Source of the DNA: Theobroma cacao
Taxonomy: Eukaryota > Streptophyta > Magnoliopsida > Malvales > Malvaceae
Assembly: GCF_000208745.1 (NCBI RefSeq)
Contig: NC_030856.1
Location: 3,367,987-3,431,986 of the forward strand
DNA: 64,000 nt
Direction: 5' to 3'
The translations under genes and the position numbers were made by a program. The notes beneath the pieces were generated by a model, which was given only the letters and a program-made list of their open reading frames with translations, was not told the DNA's origin and did not search any database. Below, piece after piece: positions 10,946 to 26,199 of the stretch. Position 1 is the stretch's first letter. Every line of letters starts with the position of its first letter.

Positions 10946-12974
10946 ATGGGTGGAGGAGTCATCAGAGCGGCGGCGAAGGTCGCCGGGCTGGGAGTTGTCA
11001 ACACCGGTTTACGTGCCGGTTTTCAGGTGTCACCGTCGTCAACCGAGCACTCCGTCATGCGAGTCGCCTCTCGTCCGGTTTCTTCTGCGATGGCTGTTTC
11101 GAGTGGCGGGGTTTCCTCCGTTGCTGACGCGGCTGCGTCGGTCAATCAGAAGGTGGGTTGGGAGACATTTGATGACTGGGAATTTGCTGGTGGTGTTGAA
11201 GAGGAGGTGGCTATGGTAGGGTCCACCGCCTCCGGCGGTGGGGAGCCGATGGCTCGGGTGTTATTTGGTGGCGTTCCGAGCCATGAGGAGGCTAAAGAAG
11301 CCACTGCTGATTTGAAAGATGCGTTGGATAAGTAAGGATATTGCTTTTTGTGAAATTTTAAATATCATTTTAAGATACTTTGATTCTTTTTTTTTTTATA
11401 CGCAACTTTGATTCTATTTAGTGCAAATTTGATTCTTTGATAAAGGTCTTGAAAGCCCTTTTGATGATTGTTAGTAGTGTTTATGGTGTATTATAAAAAA
11501 GTTGGTTTCTTTTTTTAAAAAAAAAATTCATTTTTTTCTTAAATGTTAGTTTAATGCTTAGGAATTTTTAAGAAAAATATGAATTAAGCTAAAATTTTGG
11601 TTATTATTGCTTTTCTTGGATAAAGATGTTGAATTTATTGATTTTTTTAATATGTTTGTTTAGGTGTTCTATTATGTTACTTATATGAGTGTAATGTTAC
11701 TCATAAAGACTGATTTCAAGAACAATAAACTAAAAAGTTAGAATTTTTGAAGTTGTGGACTGTTCTTGATATTGAAGGTGTAAGTTGCTTAATGATATAT
11801 TTACTTTTGAGGGTGGGATGGATCACTGATGTTATTGGAATATGTGGAAACCATATTGTTATTTTTTCTGGATGTGTTGGCTAATTTGTTGGTTATTGAT
11901 TTTTTTAAGGGTTTATCTGTCATCTCCAAATTCTGCTGACACTGCTCAGGCGTGTCCCCTGACGTTGCTTTCATACCCTGAGGAGACTAAAGATTGTGTT
12001 GCTTGTAATGTCAAAGCCACTTCAGTGCCAAAACCTGCTATTCAGGCATTCAAATTATTTAATGAGAGTCCTCAAGTTCAGGTTGTGGTTAACCTTTGTT
12101 TTTTTTTTTTTTTTGTTCATGTTTTCAAGTACTTATAATTGCTTTGTGGTGTGGAGACCAGTAGACGAGTTTCCTTCCTGGATTCTTGTGCCTTGGGAAA
12201 TGTTAGATGTGTCTTTGCAATCATTTCTTGCCCTCCAGTTGGCTTTCTACATATTGTGGTGACTTTTGCATTTGTAGTGATCTTCCATACAGAATTATGA
12301 TAATAATTGTTATTAGGGTCACTTCCTCCCCGATGTAGCTTCCATACTTTGCAAAAGTACTAGGATGCTTATTTGGTTGTTGATTTCCTAATCCTTCAAT
12401 TTTAGATTTATTCCCTTTACCTATAGGTTATAACATATAAGCTTACTTGGTTGATGGTTTTGGTTTTGCACTCAGTCTGTTGTTACTTCACTTGCTGCCG
12501 ATCAGAATGTATGGAATGCTGTATTGAACAATTCGGCTTACATGGAATTTGTCCAGTCCCAGAAGACCAGTGAGAATTGTTGCACATTGTTTTTCTGTTA
12601 CTTTCAATATTTGAAGCATCTTGTACTCCTTTTTTGAATTTAAAAATGAATGTGTTGCAGATGATGAACTTGAAGATCATGGATCTCCTCGAAGCTCTGA
12701 ATCTTCGGTGAAGTTAGAAGAATATGTTGATGCAAGTCATCCCAAAGACAGTGGAAATCAATTTTCAAATTTTCTACTGAAAGTCAAGACTACTGTGATT
12801 GAGTTGGTGAATAAAGCGACTGATTTCCTTCAGAGCCTCTTTACTTTGCCTTCTGCTGAAAATGCCGAAGGAAATGCTGGATCAACCTTCAGTAGTTTTG
12901 ATAAGACAATTGGAGCTAGCTTGATGGGATTGGCAGTGATGGTTATTATGGTTGTGCTTGTGAAACGAGCCTAG
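10946..12974 (+). CDS. Conserved-looking plant protein of unknown function, C-terminal membrane anchor
   Basis: Four exons: 10946-11331, 11910-12081, 12476-12569 and 12661-12974. Phases close to give 321 residues. The start MGGGVIRAAAKVAGLGVVN is glycine/alanine rich. The middle holds a charged acidic region (WETFDDWEFAG), then PMARVLFGGVPSHEEAKEAT, a Cys-pair segment (TKDCVACNVKATSVPKPAIQ) and a short helix-rich stretch ending NAVLNNSAYMEFVQSQKT. The last 17 residues, LMGLAVMVIMVVLVKRA, form a hydrophobic segment followed by two basic residues, as expected for a tail-anchored membrane protein with its bulk in the cytosol. No enzyme motif is visible and I do not recognise the family by name. 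A TATA box and a bZIP-type palindrome precede it. Coding support comes from codon-like composition and clean splicing, not a known domain. Confidence 0.8.
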
Positions 12975-13895
12975 AGTGAAGCTTGATAGCACTCTTATGT
13001 GAATTTGCCGATCTTACAATCCCAAAATTCTCCATTTTCATTTGGATGCTTTATGGATGATAATGGTGATGAAAAATACTAGCTTATCTAGTTAAGTACA
13101 TTTATCAATAGGTGGTCAAGGGTTGGATGTCTTGTACAGCTTTACTTGGTATTAAGCCTTGGAATGAGTTCTCATTTCTACTTTTATATTTGCTATCTCA
13201 TCATCTCTGGCATAATGCTACACTTCCCCTTTGGTGGTTTCCATGCATTTTTACCTATCTGTTTAGGTGAAACCATCCCATTTTTTGCTGAGCAGTTTTG
13301 GTACTTAGGCAACTGAATTCTGATAGAGAGTGTATGGCTTTTTGAGACCATGAGAACTGGGAAGCATAAACAATCTCAAATCGAAGATGATGTGAAAGGT
13401 TAGATATCCAAAGTATACAGCAGCTTGAGATTCACAGCCCTTTTCGTATAAATTCTACCAACTTAACAATGACATCTTAGAACTTGCATTACATGGATGA
13501 CACCGCACGCACATCTGACAGTGAAAAGGCTAAATTTCTACCAACTTGACAAGGAAGTTTTCTAATATTATTGTCATTTTCATAGAACTTAAAGCAAAGC
13601 AGAGAGATTTTCTGTCAGTCTACTTTTTTCTTTACTAGTATTTTCCTTGGTCCCAAAATTACAATCTTGAGTATTATAGATTGGCAATTTCTTAGAAGTT
13701 TCATGCGGAAGCAATGTCACAACAAGAATCCTGTAAACCTACAAAACTGAATAGCCTTTGAAAAATTTTGTAAGGCTTTGTGAAAAGAGCAAGACCAACT
13801 TCACCAAGGTATTGCTCCATGCCCTAGCCGCCCCAGTTATTGTCCCTTTCCAACTATAAATATAAATCTTTGGGATTTTTATTGGGTTTGTCCTG
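12975..13895. other. Convergent 3' flanks of two genes
   Basis: Contains the 3' untranslated regions of the plus-strand tail-anchored gene and of the minus-strand methyltransferase. No extra gene is seen. Confidence 0.5.
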
Positions 13896-16800
13896 TTATA
13901 CCCCACTATTAATATACAGGATATCCTCTTTTGCTATTTGCATCTGTCCTTTATCTCTTCTACTATTTGCTTGTGTCCGGTCTGGCTGGCCACGCTGGAA
14001 AGAAGATTTTCCGATGAGTTAGTATCATCCAATTGTAAAGGAATTCAAAAGGACGCCTTAATTTGACAATGCATAATGCAAATGGAAAATAAGAGGAGGT
14101 ATCAGAATCTAATATGATACAGGATCCAAGACCAACCTTCTTTAAAACAAATGCAAGGTATAAATAAGCCACCTCCCACTCATCTGGAGATAATGTGCCT
14201 GGGTGCCACAATGAAAAAAACAAAACAATAATTTAATCAGTGTCAAAAGTAAAAATGACTGGCAAAGATAAATGACTGAAATGAGTCAATGGAAGTGACG
14301 AACTTTATGGGGGTTAATGAACTATGGAGGTTAATGGACTTACTCTGGTCTTGGTTACCATCACCTAATGCACCAAGCCTCCGCATAAGCTCTACATATT
14401 CAGGTTTTTTCAAGTACTCGTGCACAAATTCATGCGAGTTTTTAACAAAAACTAGTTCTAGATCATACTGCAAAGACAGATACCAGAAAGCATGAACGTA
14501 ACACATTTATAGTACATAAGAAATCTCAAAAATGCCAAGTGTCAGCTTATATTCAAGTGTGTGAAATTGTTGCAAGGAAAAAGAATTATAATTAGAATAA
14601 TATTTAAAAGAAGGTTAGAAACCTCCATTTCCTTGAAAAGGGGTTGGCTATGATCAGAATTATACCTCTTCTGCTAATGACTTGAAGAGATGGAAGGGAA
14701 CAATCCATTCAGGACAGTCGACAGCATCCTGCAACAAAACATCCCAATGGATCATAATAAGCAAAATTCTATGATGAAGTTCAAGAACATAGTTAAGGAG
14801 GACAGCAAAAAAGTATGGACCAAATGCATAACGCTATTTTTCCCCCTCAAATTACTGTACTAAAAGCAATAGATTGCTCATGATTTAAAATGAAAGGCTG
14901 ATATCTAAAATAGGAATTGTCAAAAACAGTACCTCTAAGTGAAACTTGTACTTGATACCAAAGGGGCTTGAAGATTTAAATTTCTGAACCATGTCATAAA
15001 AGTGTCAGGATTAGATATTATTTTTAGCCAACATTGATATCTTTCCAAAAATGTAGCTGCAAGATAAAGGAGGATCCCATTCACCTTGTCAGAAAATTCT
15101 TCGTCAAACCGTATCCAGTAGACACTGTTGCCAAAGGCCAATCCTTCAGCTGCATATTCACAGTGAAAATAGCATCTCCAATCAAGAATGACAAAAGTAG
15201 TCAGTCATGCCCAACAATCCAAATGCTCAAAAATGGCAGGGAAGAAATGACAAGAAACAGAAGAAATCTTGCTTTGCAATAATATATAGTCTAGAAAGAA
15301 ATAGTTAATCATGACTAGATAACCTAAAACCGATTTAAACATACAACAGCTGAGATATGTTAAAACTTTACCAAGAAGACTATGCCATTGCTTTTCTGAT
15401 TGGTATAACGAAACGATAAAATAACATGATGTTATTTACTTGAAATACTAGCTTTTGGTCACTTAACAAATCTATCATTAAAATTTGGATACACAGATAT
15501 GCGAGGTGATAGAGGCACCTACCTATTTTAGCTTTTTGTGGAAATCAAATTTCCCATTTAATTATATTAAATGTTTATAGATTGGATGCTTCTTGACTCT
15601 AAATTTCAGTTATTGCTTCACTTAACTATACATTCTCTATAACATTTTTTGTAAGACAAGAAATATAAAAGCAAGTTGCAATTTTCAACCTTCTCTAAGT
15701 TTTTTGATTATCACATTGGCATCTGGCATTGTCCCAATGAAGGTGCCTCCTGGACGAAGTAAGGCTGATACATTGGCCAGTGCCCGACGTGCACGCGCTT
15801 CTGTAGACCAGGAATAATGCATGGCAAACTGCATAATTCAAGATAGCACTTTTACAACCACAATTATGGTTTCAGTTATATATAGAGCTAGCATGAAAAA
15901 GCAGCTTAGTTTGTAGCATGGGTAGCTGTAATACATATGCAGCATTTTGTTAAGAATATTGTCAAAAAATACTAAAAAACTCCAGCAAAAAGTTGTGAAT
16001 AATAACCAACTCATTGACTTGGCAACATATTGGTAAATAGCTTCAACAGATAAAATTTCCAAAGTTGTGCTAAACCTTTGTAGTAATTTTATCATGGGGC
16101 AGCAGAATAGACATATAATAGCAGATTTTCCAACTATTCAAGAAAACATCAATAGCACTCAATCACCTGGCAACTGCAGATATCAAAAGGAGCATCATCG
16201 GCCAAAACTCTATCCAGGCGTACCTGAAAATCATCAAAATATAAAAAATTTGAAACATATCCTCTAACACCTGCTAAACCTTGTACATCCTTAATAAGTT
16301 GGTCCCAAGGTCCAGTTCACCAAAAGGCAAATTTGTTTCACTGGGATGGATATCTGTTCTGTATGGCACTAATCAATATTGTCCACGACTAAGCATGCCA
16401 TTTTATGTGATAATAATTCCAGAGAAGTAGAGACCAACTTAGCTAGCCAGTAATTAAGATGTGTTTCAAAAGTGACTATCAATATTGCCATTACCTCATA
16501 ACAATCTCCACATATGAGACGGGCAGGAAAAGTGAACTTTTTGCGACGTTGATGATGGTCTGCATCACCATTATATCGCGTACGGCAATCTTCTATCTGT
16601 GCATAAATGGAGAACGCAAAATCAATATGGCAACTTGTGACATAAATAGTTATCAAAAGAAGATTTTTTTCCACTTCTGTTCTTTCCTCTCTAATTTCCT
16701 TTTTGGGTGTGGACGAGGGTGGGATGCAAAGCATATAGCAAAACAACTTTACTGCAAGCTGTTATTGGCCTTAGAAACACATGATTTATTTGTGATTTTA

Positions 16801-18257
16801 AGCTAGAAACTATCTAAACTGCCATTGACTATTGCACAGGACTCACGTTTCAGAAAGCTGCATTTTGAAATTATTTCATGAGGTCATACGTAGAACTAAC
16901 TGTGCAACAAACCCAAGGATTAATTCACATGTGTCTATTTGGAAACGAATTCAATCATGGCATCATATTTACCAATGGTACTGCTTAAAGAAATTAATCT
17001 TCAGAATAAGTATGATTGTAAGTACTCAAGGAGGCCCAGATACCAGATAGATTGACCACAACTTAACTGACCGACTAATACGGAAAATAGAGTGAACAAA
17101 AATAGAAAAAAAAAAAGAGAGTATTTCAGCACTTCACCGAGCCGTCAGCTATATCAATGCCAACATAATATCCAATTTTTGCTTTATCCCATTTGATGAG
17201 ATCGCCACCCTAAAACACATAAAATAAACAATAACAGAAGGTTTAAAATACTTTGAATTCGCATGAAAAAAGATAATTTAAATAAAAATAAGTGTCCTAA
17301 AATACCTTGCCACATGCAAGATCAAGAACAGCATCACCCCGACGAGCATAAAGCTGAATCAACACACTTTTAATCTGTCCAACGAAAGAAGAAAATGAAT
17401 GACAAAAGATTCAAAAGCATATCATCAATTCACGAAGCAGTTCATGAGATTCAATGACATACCCAGTTATTTAGCTTCTTTAAGTGAATGATAGGACTTG
17501 CTTCTCGTTCTTCCAAAGTTTGATTTGTTCTTGCACTATAATGGTCAGCCACTTTCCGAGCAAAAATTTTTGTGCTTTCATCCTCCAAAAATTGAGCATC
17601 ACCTAATACCACAACACAATTTCAGCTTCTTTAGCAAAAGTTTTACACTGAATCCTTCAGTTTTAGCCATAAAGCTAACAAACAAAATTTGCATTCTTTT
17701 CCTATCCTCTCAAACTAAACCTTATGAACTTTAAAAGCCAAGTTCAAAAAATAAACTCGTTATCAAAAACCTGATAAAAAGAATATAAAACTAAATTGCA
17801 TCTGAAGCAACTAACCTATTGTAAAAGATTGAAAACTTTCTATTTACTTTCATTCAGCTACAACACAAGTTTAGCTGCTTTAATGCAAACCTTTTCATAC
17901 TAAATTCTTCATTACTTAATATTTCACTTAGCAATTAAAAAATTGGGTTATTTTTTTCTTGTTTTCTTACATTTAACCATACGAACTTTAGAGCCCAATT
18001 GCAAAAATCAACACTTTAACCAAACAACCATAAATTAAACTAAACTAAACTAAAGGAAACTATTTTATTAACTTTTAACCAAACCGCAACTATAATTCGA
18101 TAAAATATAAGAAACCCAAAGTTCTAAAATTTAACTAATTACACACAAGACTATCAAGAGCCTCATAAGAAACAACCCCACCTTCAGGGTTATGTTTGAA
18201 TCTGGATTGAGGTGGACCAAAAGAGGAAGATGGAGATTCTGGGTATCCACGTTTCAT
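13896..18257 (-). CDS. mRNA (guanine-N7)-methyltransferase, cap methylation
   Basis: Thirteen minus-strand exons with closing phases give 372 residues: 18182-18257, 17463-17602, 17306-17374, 17138-17209, 16495-16596, 16167-16223, 15690-15828, 15085-15149, 14933-14983, 14666-14728, 14344-14467, 14137-14198, 13896-13994. The enzyme transfers methyl from S-adenosylmethionine to N7 of the mRNA cap guanine in the nucleus. Motif I is DLACGKGGDL (residues 90-99), followed by YVGIDIADGS (110-119). FDICSCQFAMHYSW (166-179) matches the conserved FDIVSCQFALHYSF-type cap methyltransferase signature, and LRPGGTFIGTMPDANVI follows. The C-terminal part carries DEEFSDK and PFGIKYKFHLE segments of the substrate domain. 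Length fits the shorter plant paralogue (Arabidopsis cap methyltransferase 2 type). All key motifs are intact. The last exon (start RGQPDR) is the least certain. Confidence 0.9.
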
Positions 18258-19140
18258 AGCCAAAATTATGAAACGAAAAAAGAAGAAGAAAATTGTTCTT
18301 TTCTTGAGGTTCCTGTAAGAAAAGGATCAAATGTGATTTGAAAGACCAGTTCTTTTTTATGGTTCCTCTTTGGGGGCTTGGGTGTTTTAGGGAACTGAAG
18401 AAACAGGGAAAAACAGACGTGGGTGTTTCGTTTTTGGAGGGGTTGGTTTTATCTGTGGCCTGCAATGAAAGGGGAGAGAGAGAGGGGATATTGGGCTAAG
18501 TGTTTTTGTGCATGACCCTTTGAGTCAAAGAGAAGTTTGGTTTATTGGGTTTTACTTGATGAGGTGGAGTTAGGGTGTTAGCCGCTGGGAAAGAAGAATC
18601 TGTGGGCTTTTGTCGGCTGTTGGATTTTATTCGTAGATTTGTTTTCTCTTTGTATCCACAGAACGTCACCGTTCAGCTTGGTTTCTTGTTGTGGATAGAT
18701 TATAGCATGATATCTTTTCTTAGCTAGGCTTGAGCAAAGATAAAACATTGCTCCAAGATTTCAGAAGAGTTCTGATTGGAAATGGAAACCGTTTATGCAC
18801 CCTTTGATTCCTAGTTAACATTGCAGACGAGAGATTTTGTCCTATTGACTATGTTTGCGGACATAGTTAAGAGTTATCTTACATTGTATATTTTTAAAAT
18901 AAAAAATTATCTCGTGTAATAGAAAACTACCTTAATCACTATGTCATATAATGAAAAGTTACGTGAATTTAAACATAATAAAAAATTACATGAACTTAAA
19001 AATTATGTCACACAGTATGATTGTTGAATTGTAAATGATTTTTCATGTAAATAGTTATCTCTTTGTAAAGAAACGTGTTGAAAAAATACTATTCAATCCA
19101 AAAATTATGATACAATAAAAAACACTCAACTCAAAAGTTT
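18258..19140. other. Upstream region of the methyltransferase gene
   Basis: The first 250 bases are relatively GC-rich and purine/pyrimidine patchy (gagagagagg near 18475) and are probably leader and core promoter of the minus-strand gene. The rest is AT-rich, no gene seen. Confidence 0.4.
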
Positions 19141-19149
19141 AGAAATAAA

Positions 19150-19561
19150 AAGTTATTTTTTCATATTGTAGCTAAAAGATTATATTTTATAGAATAAATA
19201 GTTATAATTTTATAAGGTAATTATTGAAATAATATATTGTCTCTTACAAAATGCAAACGTGTTTTTAGTTTAAAACAAAAAAGTACTTCAATAAAAGGTT
19301 TGTATCTTTGAGAAGAAATACTTACAAGTCTATATAAAGAATTTATTACCAATCATTTTGACATGCTAAAAATAAATAAGATAAAAGCAAAAAAATCAAA
19401 AGTAGTTTTTTCATATTGTAAGTAAAATATTATATCTTATAGAATAAATGGTTGTCTTCTCATAAGTTAATTATTAAAACAATATATTGTATTTTGTAAA
19501 ATGCAAACGTGTTTTTAATTTAAGACAAAAAGGTACTTTGATGAAAGATTTGTATCCATGT
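19150..19561. repeat. Two diverged direct repeats of about 165 bases, period about 248
   Basis: The block starting tttttcatattgta (about 19156) is repeated at about 19406, and both run through an atgcaaacgtgtttttaatt-like stretch to an aggtttgtat-like end. The copies differ at roughly one base in six or seven. No coding capacity, no obvious terminal inverted repeats. Confidence 0.7.
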
Positions 19562-19844
19562 AATTTACTTATTGCAGAAAGTAGTTTTTAGGATCGAATA
19601 ACTTTGTAAATCCTTGAATGTATTTAACGGTCTACTCTTATATAATACAAGATGAAATTAGATGTTGACTTCATTGTATACTCGAAGTTATTCGTGTTAT
19701 TCTCCTTAGCATATCAAGTGATGTGAGCGACATAAGTCTTAAAGATACATTTTGAAGTTAATTTCACTGATTTTTCAAATTTCATCTAAATCGCAATTGC
19801 ACCAACATTTTATGCAATATTTTTCTTTTTTGCCAATATGGCAG

Positions 19845-20136
19845 GTTGAAGCAGCTGTTAAGGTCATCAACTCGTCATGAATCTTTGACTAGAAAATTTC
19901 ATTTGAAGGGCATTGCCAAGATAAATGAGTCTGATGTATCCTTCTGTCTTTTGTGTATCCTTTGTTGAGAACCCTTTCCAGTAGAAAATGTAAAGATTTC
20001 CTTGGAAGTTAACAAACAAGTTCGTAATAGATGTTACTGCTAATATGCATTAATTACTGGTTTGGGTTTTTTCATCCAAATTTGATATGAAAGGCAGATT
20101 CCTTTGACAAAACTAGACTTCCTTGGCAGTAACTAG
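19845..20136 (+). pseudogene. Orphan pair of terminal exons, protein unknown
   Basis: Exon A, 19845-19935 (acceptor ...ggcag, donor GAT|gtatcc), reads LKQLLRSSTRHESLTRKFHL then KGIAKINESD. Exon B, 20098-20136 (acceptor ...aaggcag), reads IPLTKLDFLGSN and a stop. The phases join and both halves look coding, yet I find no upstream exons in the AT-rich, repeat-containing 1.5 kb before it. I do not recognise the protein. It may be a 5'-truncated pseudogene, or a gene whose earlier exons are short or further left, possibly beyond the methyltransferase promoter. Listed as pseudogene only because no start is visible. Confidence 0.35.
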
Positions 20137-20586
20137 CCAATGCATTCCAAATGACATGTTGGTTTTCGTTGTTTGGTTGCTTGTTCATGGAGGTCTAGCT
20201 TTTCAATTTGCAACTTTTATGTTGGAATGTCAGGCTATTCGACTTTTGGGTCTCATGAGTTGCTGAAACTTCTGGCTTTGGTTTATGATTAAAATGAATA
20301 TGATTAGCTTTAGTCATCTGTCACCCATTTTCAGCAACTTGTGCAGAAAATATTGGTTTTGGCATGTAGCAAATGATTTCCTCCTAATTGAGGTCTCATT
20401 TTTTGATGCAATGAGATTAGGTGAACTGGCACCAGAAAATAGAGGAGATGAATTGGGGAAAGAGGAAAAACAGGATTGATCCATGCAGTCGTGGTATATT
20501 TTTCATTCCTTATATTTGTTACTATTTTCTTTTTCGAATTTCAATGGTGTGACATTTACATATTGTTGCAGATTCAACAAGAAGTA

Positions 20587-23664
<3,078 letters not shown>

Positions 23665-24529
23665 AGGTGAAGCTATAGCTAGGCTTCGACAAGGTGTTTA
23701 ATGAGAGGGGTAGGTTGTTGCCTGCAGGATACTATATAAGAAAAAACAATGTTAGTTATCGTTGTTGTAAAGTCTAAAAATACAGTCTGAACAAGAAATA
23801 TATTGGGGCAAATTTTCTCTTGCAGGTGAAGATGTTTCAAGGGATAGGCTATGAGGTGGCCTGGTGTGAAGTTGTTTGTGTAAGCTATCTTGCCTTCCAT
23901 GAACACGTTACTGTAGAGAAAGCTTATTAATAACACAGATTTAGGACCCACCAAGAGGAGAGAGTGCAGGAAGTGTGGGGACAAAACACACCAACAACTT
24001 TAAAATACTAGAAAAAAATACTAGAAATGAGTACGAAGATGACATGTATGAATGATAAAGCTAAAGCATATAGTTCTTTTTCTAATTTAATAACTAATTA
24101 ATTTCTTATAATAAATTTTTCCCGAGAACATATCTCTGTCGAATAATACACTACAGTTAACCAATTATAATTATAAATTACGTTAAAATTATAAAAAAAT
24201 ATTATGTAGAAAAGAAAAATAATATCCAACTTGCAAGATCAAAGATTTAATCTCTTGACCTACGGATTATTGAGAAGACATGTAATTAATCGCCTGATTC
24301 TCAATTTTACTTGTATCTATAAAATTACTTTTAAATTTAAAATGTAATATAAAATTACAAGTTATTCAAACGTTTTGTATAATTTGGTAGTTGTATAATT
24401 TTTGGATAAGGAAAAATACAAAAGGTTAGGGTCAAAGCTTGGGTTCCCATTAAATTTGGTAAGAAAAGAAATATTGCATGCTTTATATGATTAAATAATG
24501 ATTAAATACATATAATATAGGAATCTCAC
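23665..24529. other. Promoter side of the beta-glucosidase gene
   Basis: AT-rich upstream sequence of the beta-glucosidase. A 101-codon open frame at 23679-23984 (minus) has no recognisable content and overlaps likely promoter DNA. Confidence 0.4.
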
Positions 24530-24662
24530 CTAGATTGGACATTGTCATGTACCAATTGAGTGGAGGATTGGATCCATTGACTGTAACCTTCAAGTTGAAG
24601 CTTGGGTTTTGTATGAATTGCGTGGAAAATGTATCAATTTTTGTTCCATGCCCTGCTGACAC
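24530..24662 (-). other. Orphan exon-like open frame, protein unknown
   Basis: Bounded by a good minus-strand acceptor (ctagcag) and donor (CTAG|gtgaga), it reads 44 codons: VSAGHGTKIDTFSTQFIQNP then SFNLKVTVNG and SNPPLNWYMTMSNL. Composition looks like real protein (alternating beta-type sequence, N-glycosylation site NGS), but no flanking exon of the same gene could be placed within 1.5 kb on either side. It could be the remnant of a lost gene or one exon of a gene I failed to assemble. I do not recognise the family. Confidence 0.3.
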
Positions 24663-26080
24663 CTGCTAGTCAAGAAATTTTCTTGGAATATCACATCTTT
24701 TCTATTGCTTTTTTATCTTTCTTTTTCCTTCCTTTTTTGTTCACTATATATACTTTTTGGATGGATAATTCTTCTCCCTCAATTTTCCCTTAATCTAATT
24801 AATTTTCGGCTTTGGAAATTCTTATTATTTTCTGAATTTCAAATTATAAGAAAAGAATACAATAAAATAAGTTTTCGAAATCAAGTTGATGTGTCCAAAC
24901 TCGAAGAAAAACAATTTACCTAACATATATAGACTAGTCTTTTTTATAAAATACTGTACATTTTGTCTAAATTAATATTCATTGACACTGCATGATATAA
25001 GACATACCTTTTTTTTTTCTTTCATGTTTTTTTGATGGGGAAAACAAAGATTTTATATGATTATCCATAAGCTTGACTATGCTTGCACGCATCCATTCTT
25101 TTCCACGTCTGCAAGTAGTTGGAAAGAAGCATATGCATAATGCATAATGCATAATGCATAATGCATGCAAAATAGAAGGAAATTTCAATTTGAAACTCTT
25201 TGGGGATGGATTGTCTTTATATCATAATTGAGTTGATTTTGTGAAGAAAGTTTTATCCAAATGAACCATGAAGAAACGTATTCCTAATTCAATTAACCCC
25301 TAAATTAAATCATTTGAGAATTATATTGTCTATGTTTTTAGTTTCATTAATATCTCGAGAATTATTGCAGGTGGTGGAAGGAAGTTGATTTTGCCTCAAA
25401 AGCTATACCTTTTGCAAGGGATACAGTGGTGGAATGCTTCTCTTTCTGATTCTGGGACTTTGCTATGAGCCCAAATACTCTTCTTTCATAAAAAATACAT
25501 GACAGGAACAATAGCAATAGCCTGATGTTTATGGCACCTTGGAAGAGCTGAACGTGTTTACTGATGCCATTAAAAGGTGTTTGCTTGTATATGAATGGTT
25601 TTCAATCCAAACAAAGTTGCTTCATTATTTATTTTTTTATCTCAATATCACTCAGTTAATAATGGTTATTTAGCTTCAGATGAGAAGTTGCAGCTGCAGA
25701 TTCTTTACCTGAACATATACAAACATTTTACCACTGCTCTTTGATGTCAACAAGGAACGGCAGGACAAGCTGACCAGTGATGGAAAAATCCTATCAAACA
25801 TACTATGCAAAAGAGGCTGTAAGATTGTATCTATTAATCCGGTTAATGGGTGTCTATATATAAACACTGATTAAGGGTACTTAAAATATTATTTTAATTT
25901 TTTTTTCATTTAATGCATTATTTAATTTACTAAATTCAAGAAGGAATAGTTCAATTAATTAATATTTAAGGGATCTTTTTCCTTTTCTACTTCTTATTTG
26001 AGGTGATATTCCTGGAGATATGGAATCCGTTATATAAATAACTTCCCTAAGTAGATTCATGCTATATAATATAATATTAA
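24663..26080. other. Intergenic DNA
   Basis: No gene seen. Holds the heptamer repeat below. Confidence 0.4.
25135..25166. repeat. Heptamer tandem repeat (GCATAAT)n
   Basis: Four to five perfect gcataat units. Confidence 0.9.
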
Positions 26081-26120
26081 TTATAAAATCCACCAAATCC
26101 TTTTTGACAAATATTTTCTT

Positions 26121-26127
26121 TATAAAA
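26121..26127 (+). promoter_or_regulatory. TATA box of PMEI copy 1
   Basis: tataaaa 79 bases before the ATG at 26200. The aligned position in the second copy (29671-29680) reads tttacagaac, so that copy lacks this box. Both copies keep a more distal tataaaa (26083 and about 29635). Confidence 0.55.
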
Positions 26128-26199
26128 CCTTATGCCTCTTCCTAACTTTATCTCATTGGAGTTGAATTTCTTTGCATCCTGCTTTTCTAGAAACCAAGA

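Noticed and set aside
23679..23984. 101-codon minus-strand frame upstream of the beta-glucosidase
   Set aside because: Lies in promoter DNA, lacks domain or signal content that makes sense, and does not join the orphan exon at 24530 in a credible way.
25368..25500. Open minus-strand stretch ([20 protein letters not shown]) considered as an exon of the gene at 24530
   Set aside because: No donor/acceptor pair gives a continuous phase with 24662, and composition is not distinctive.
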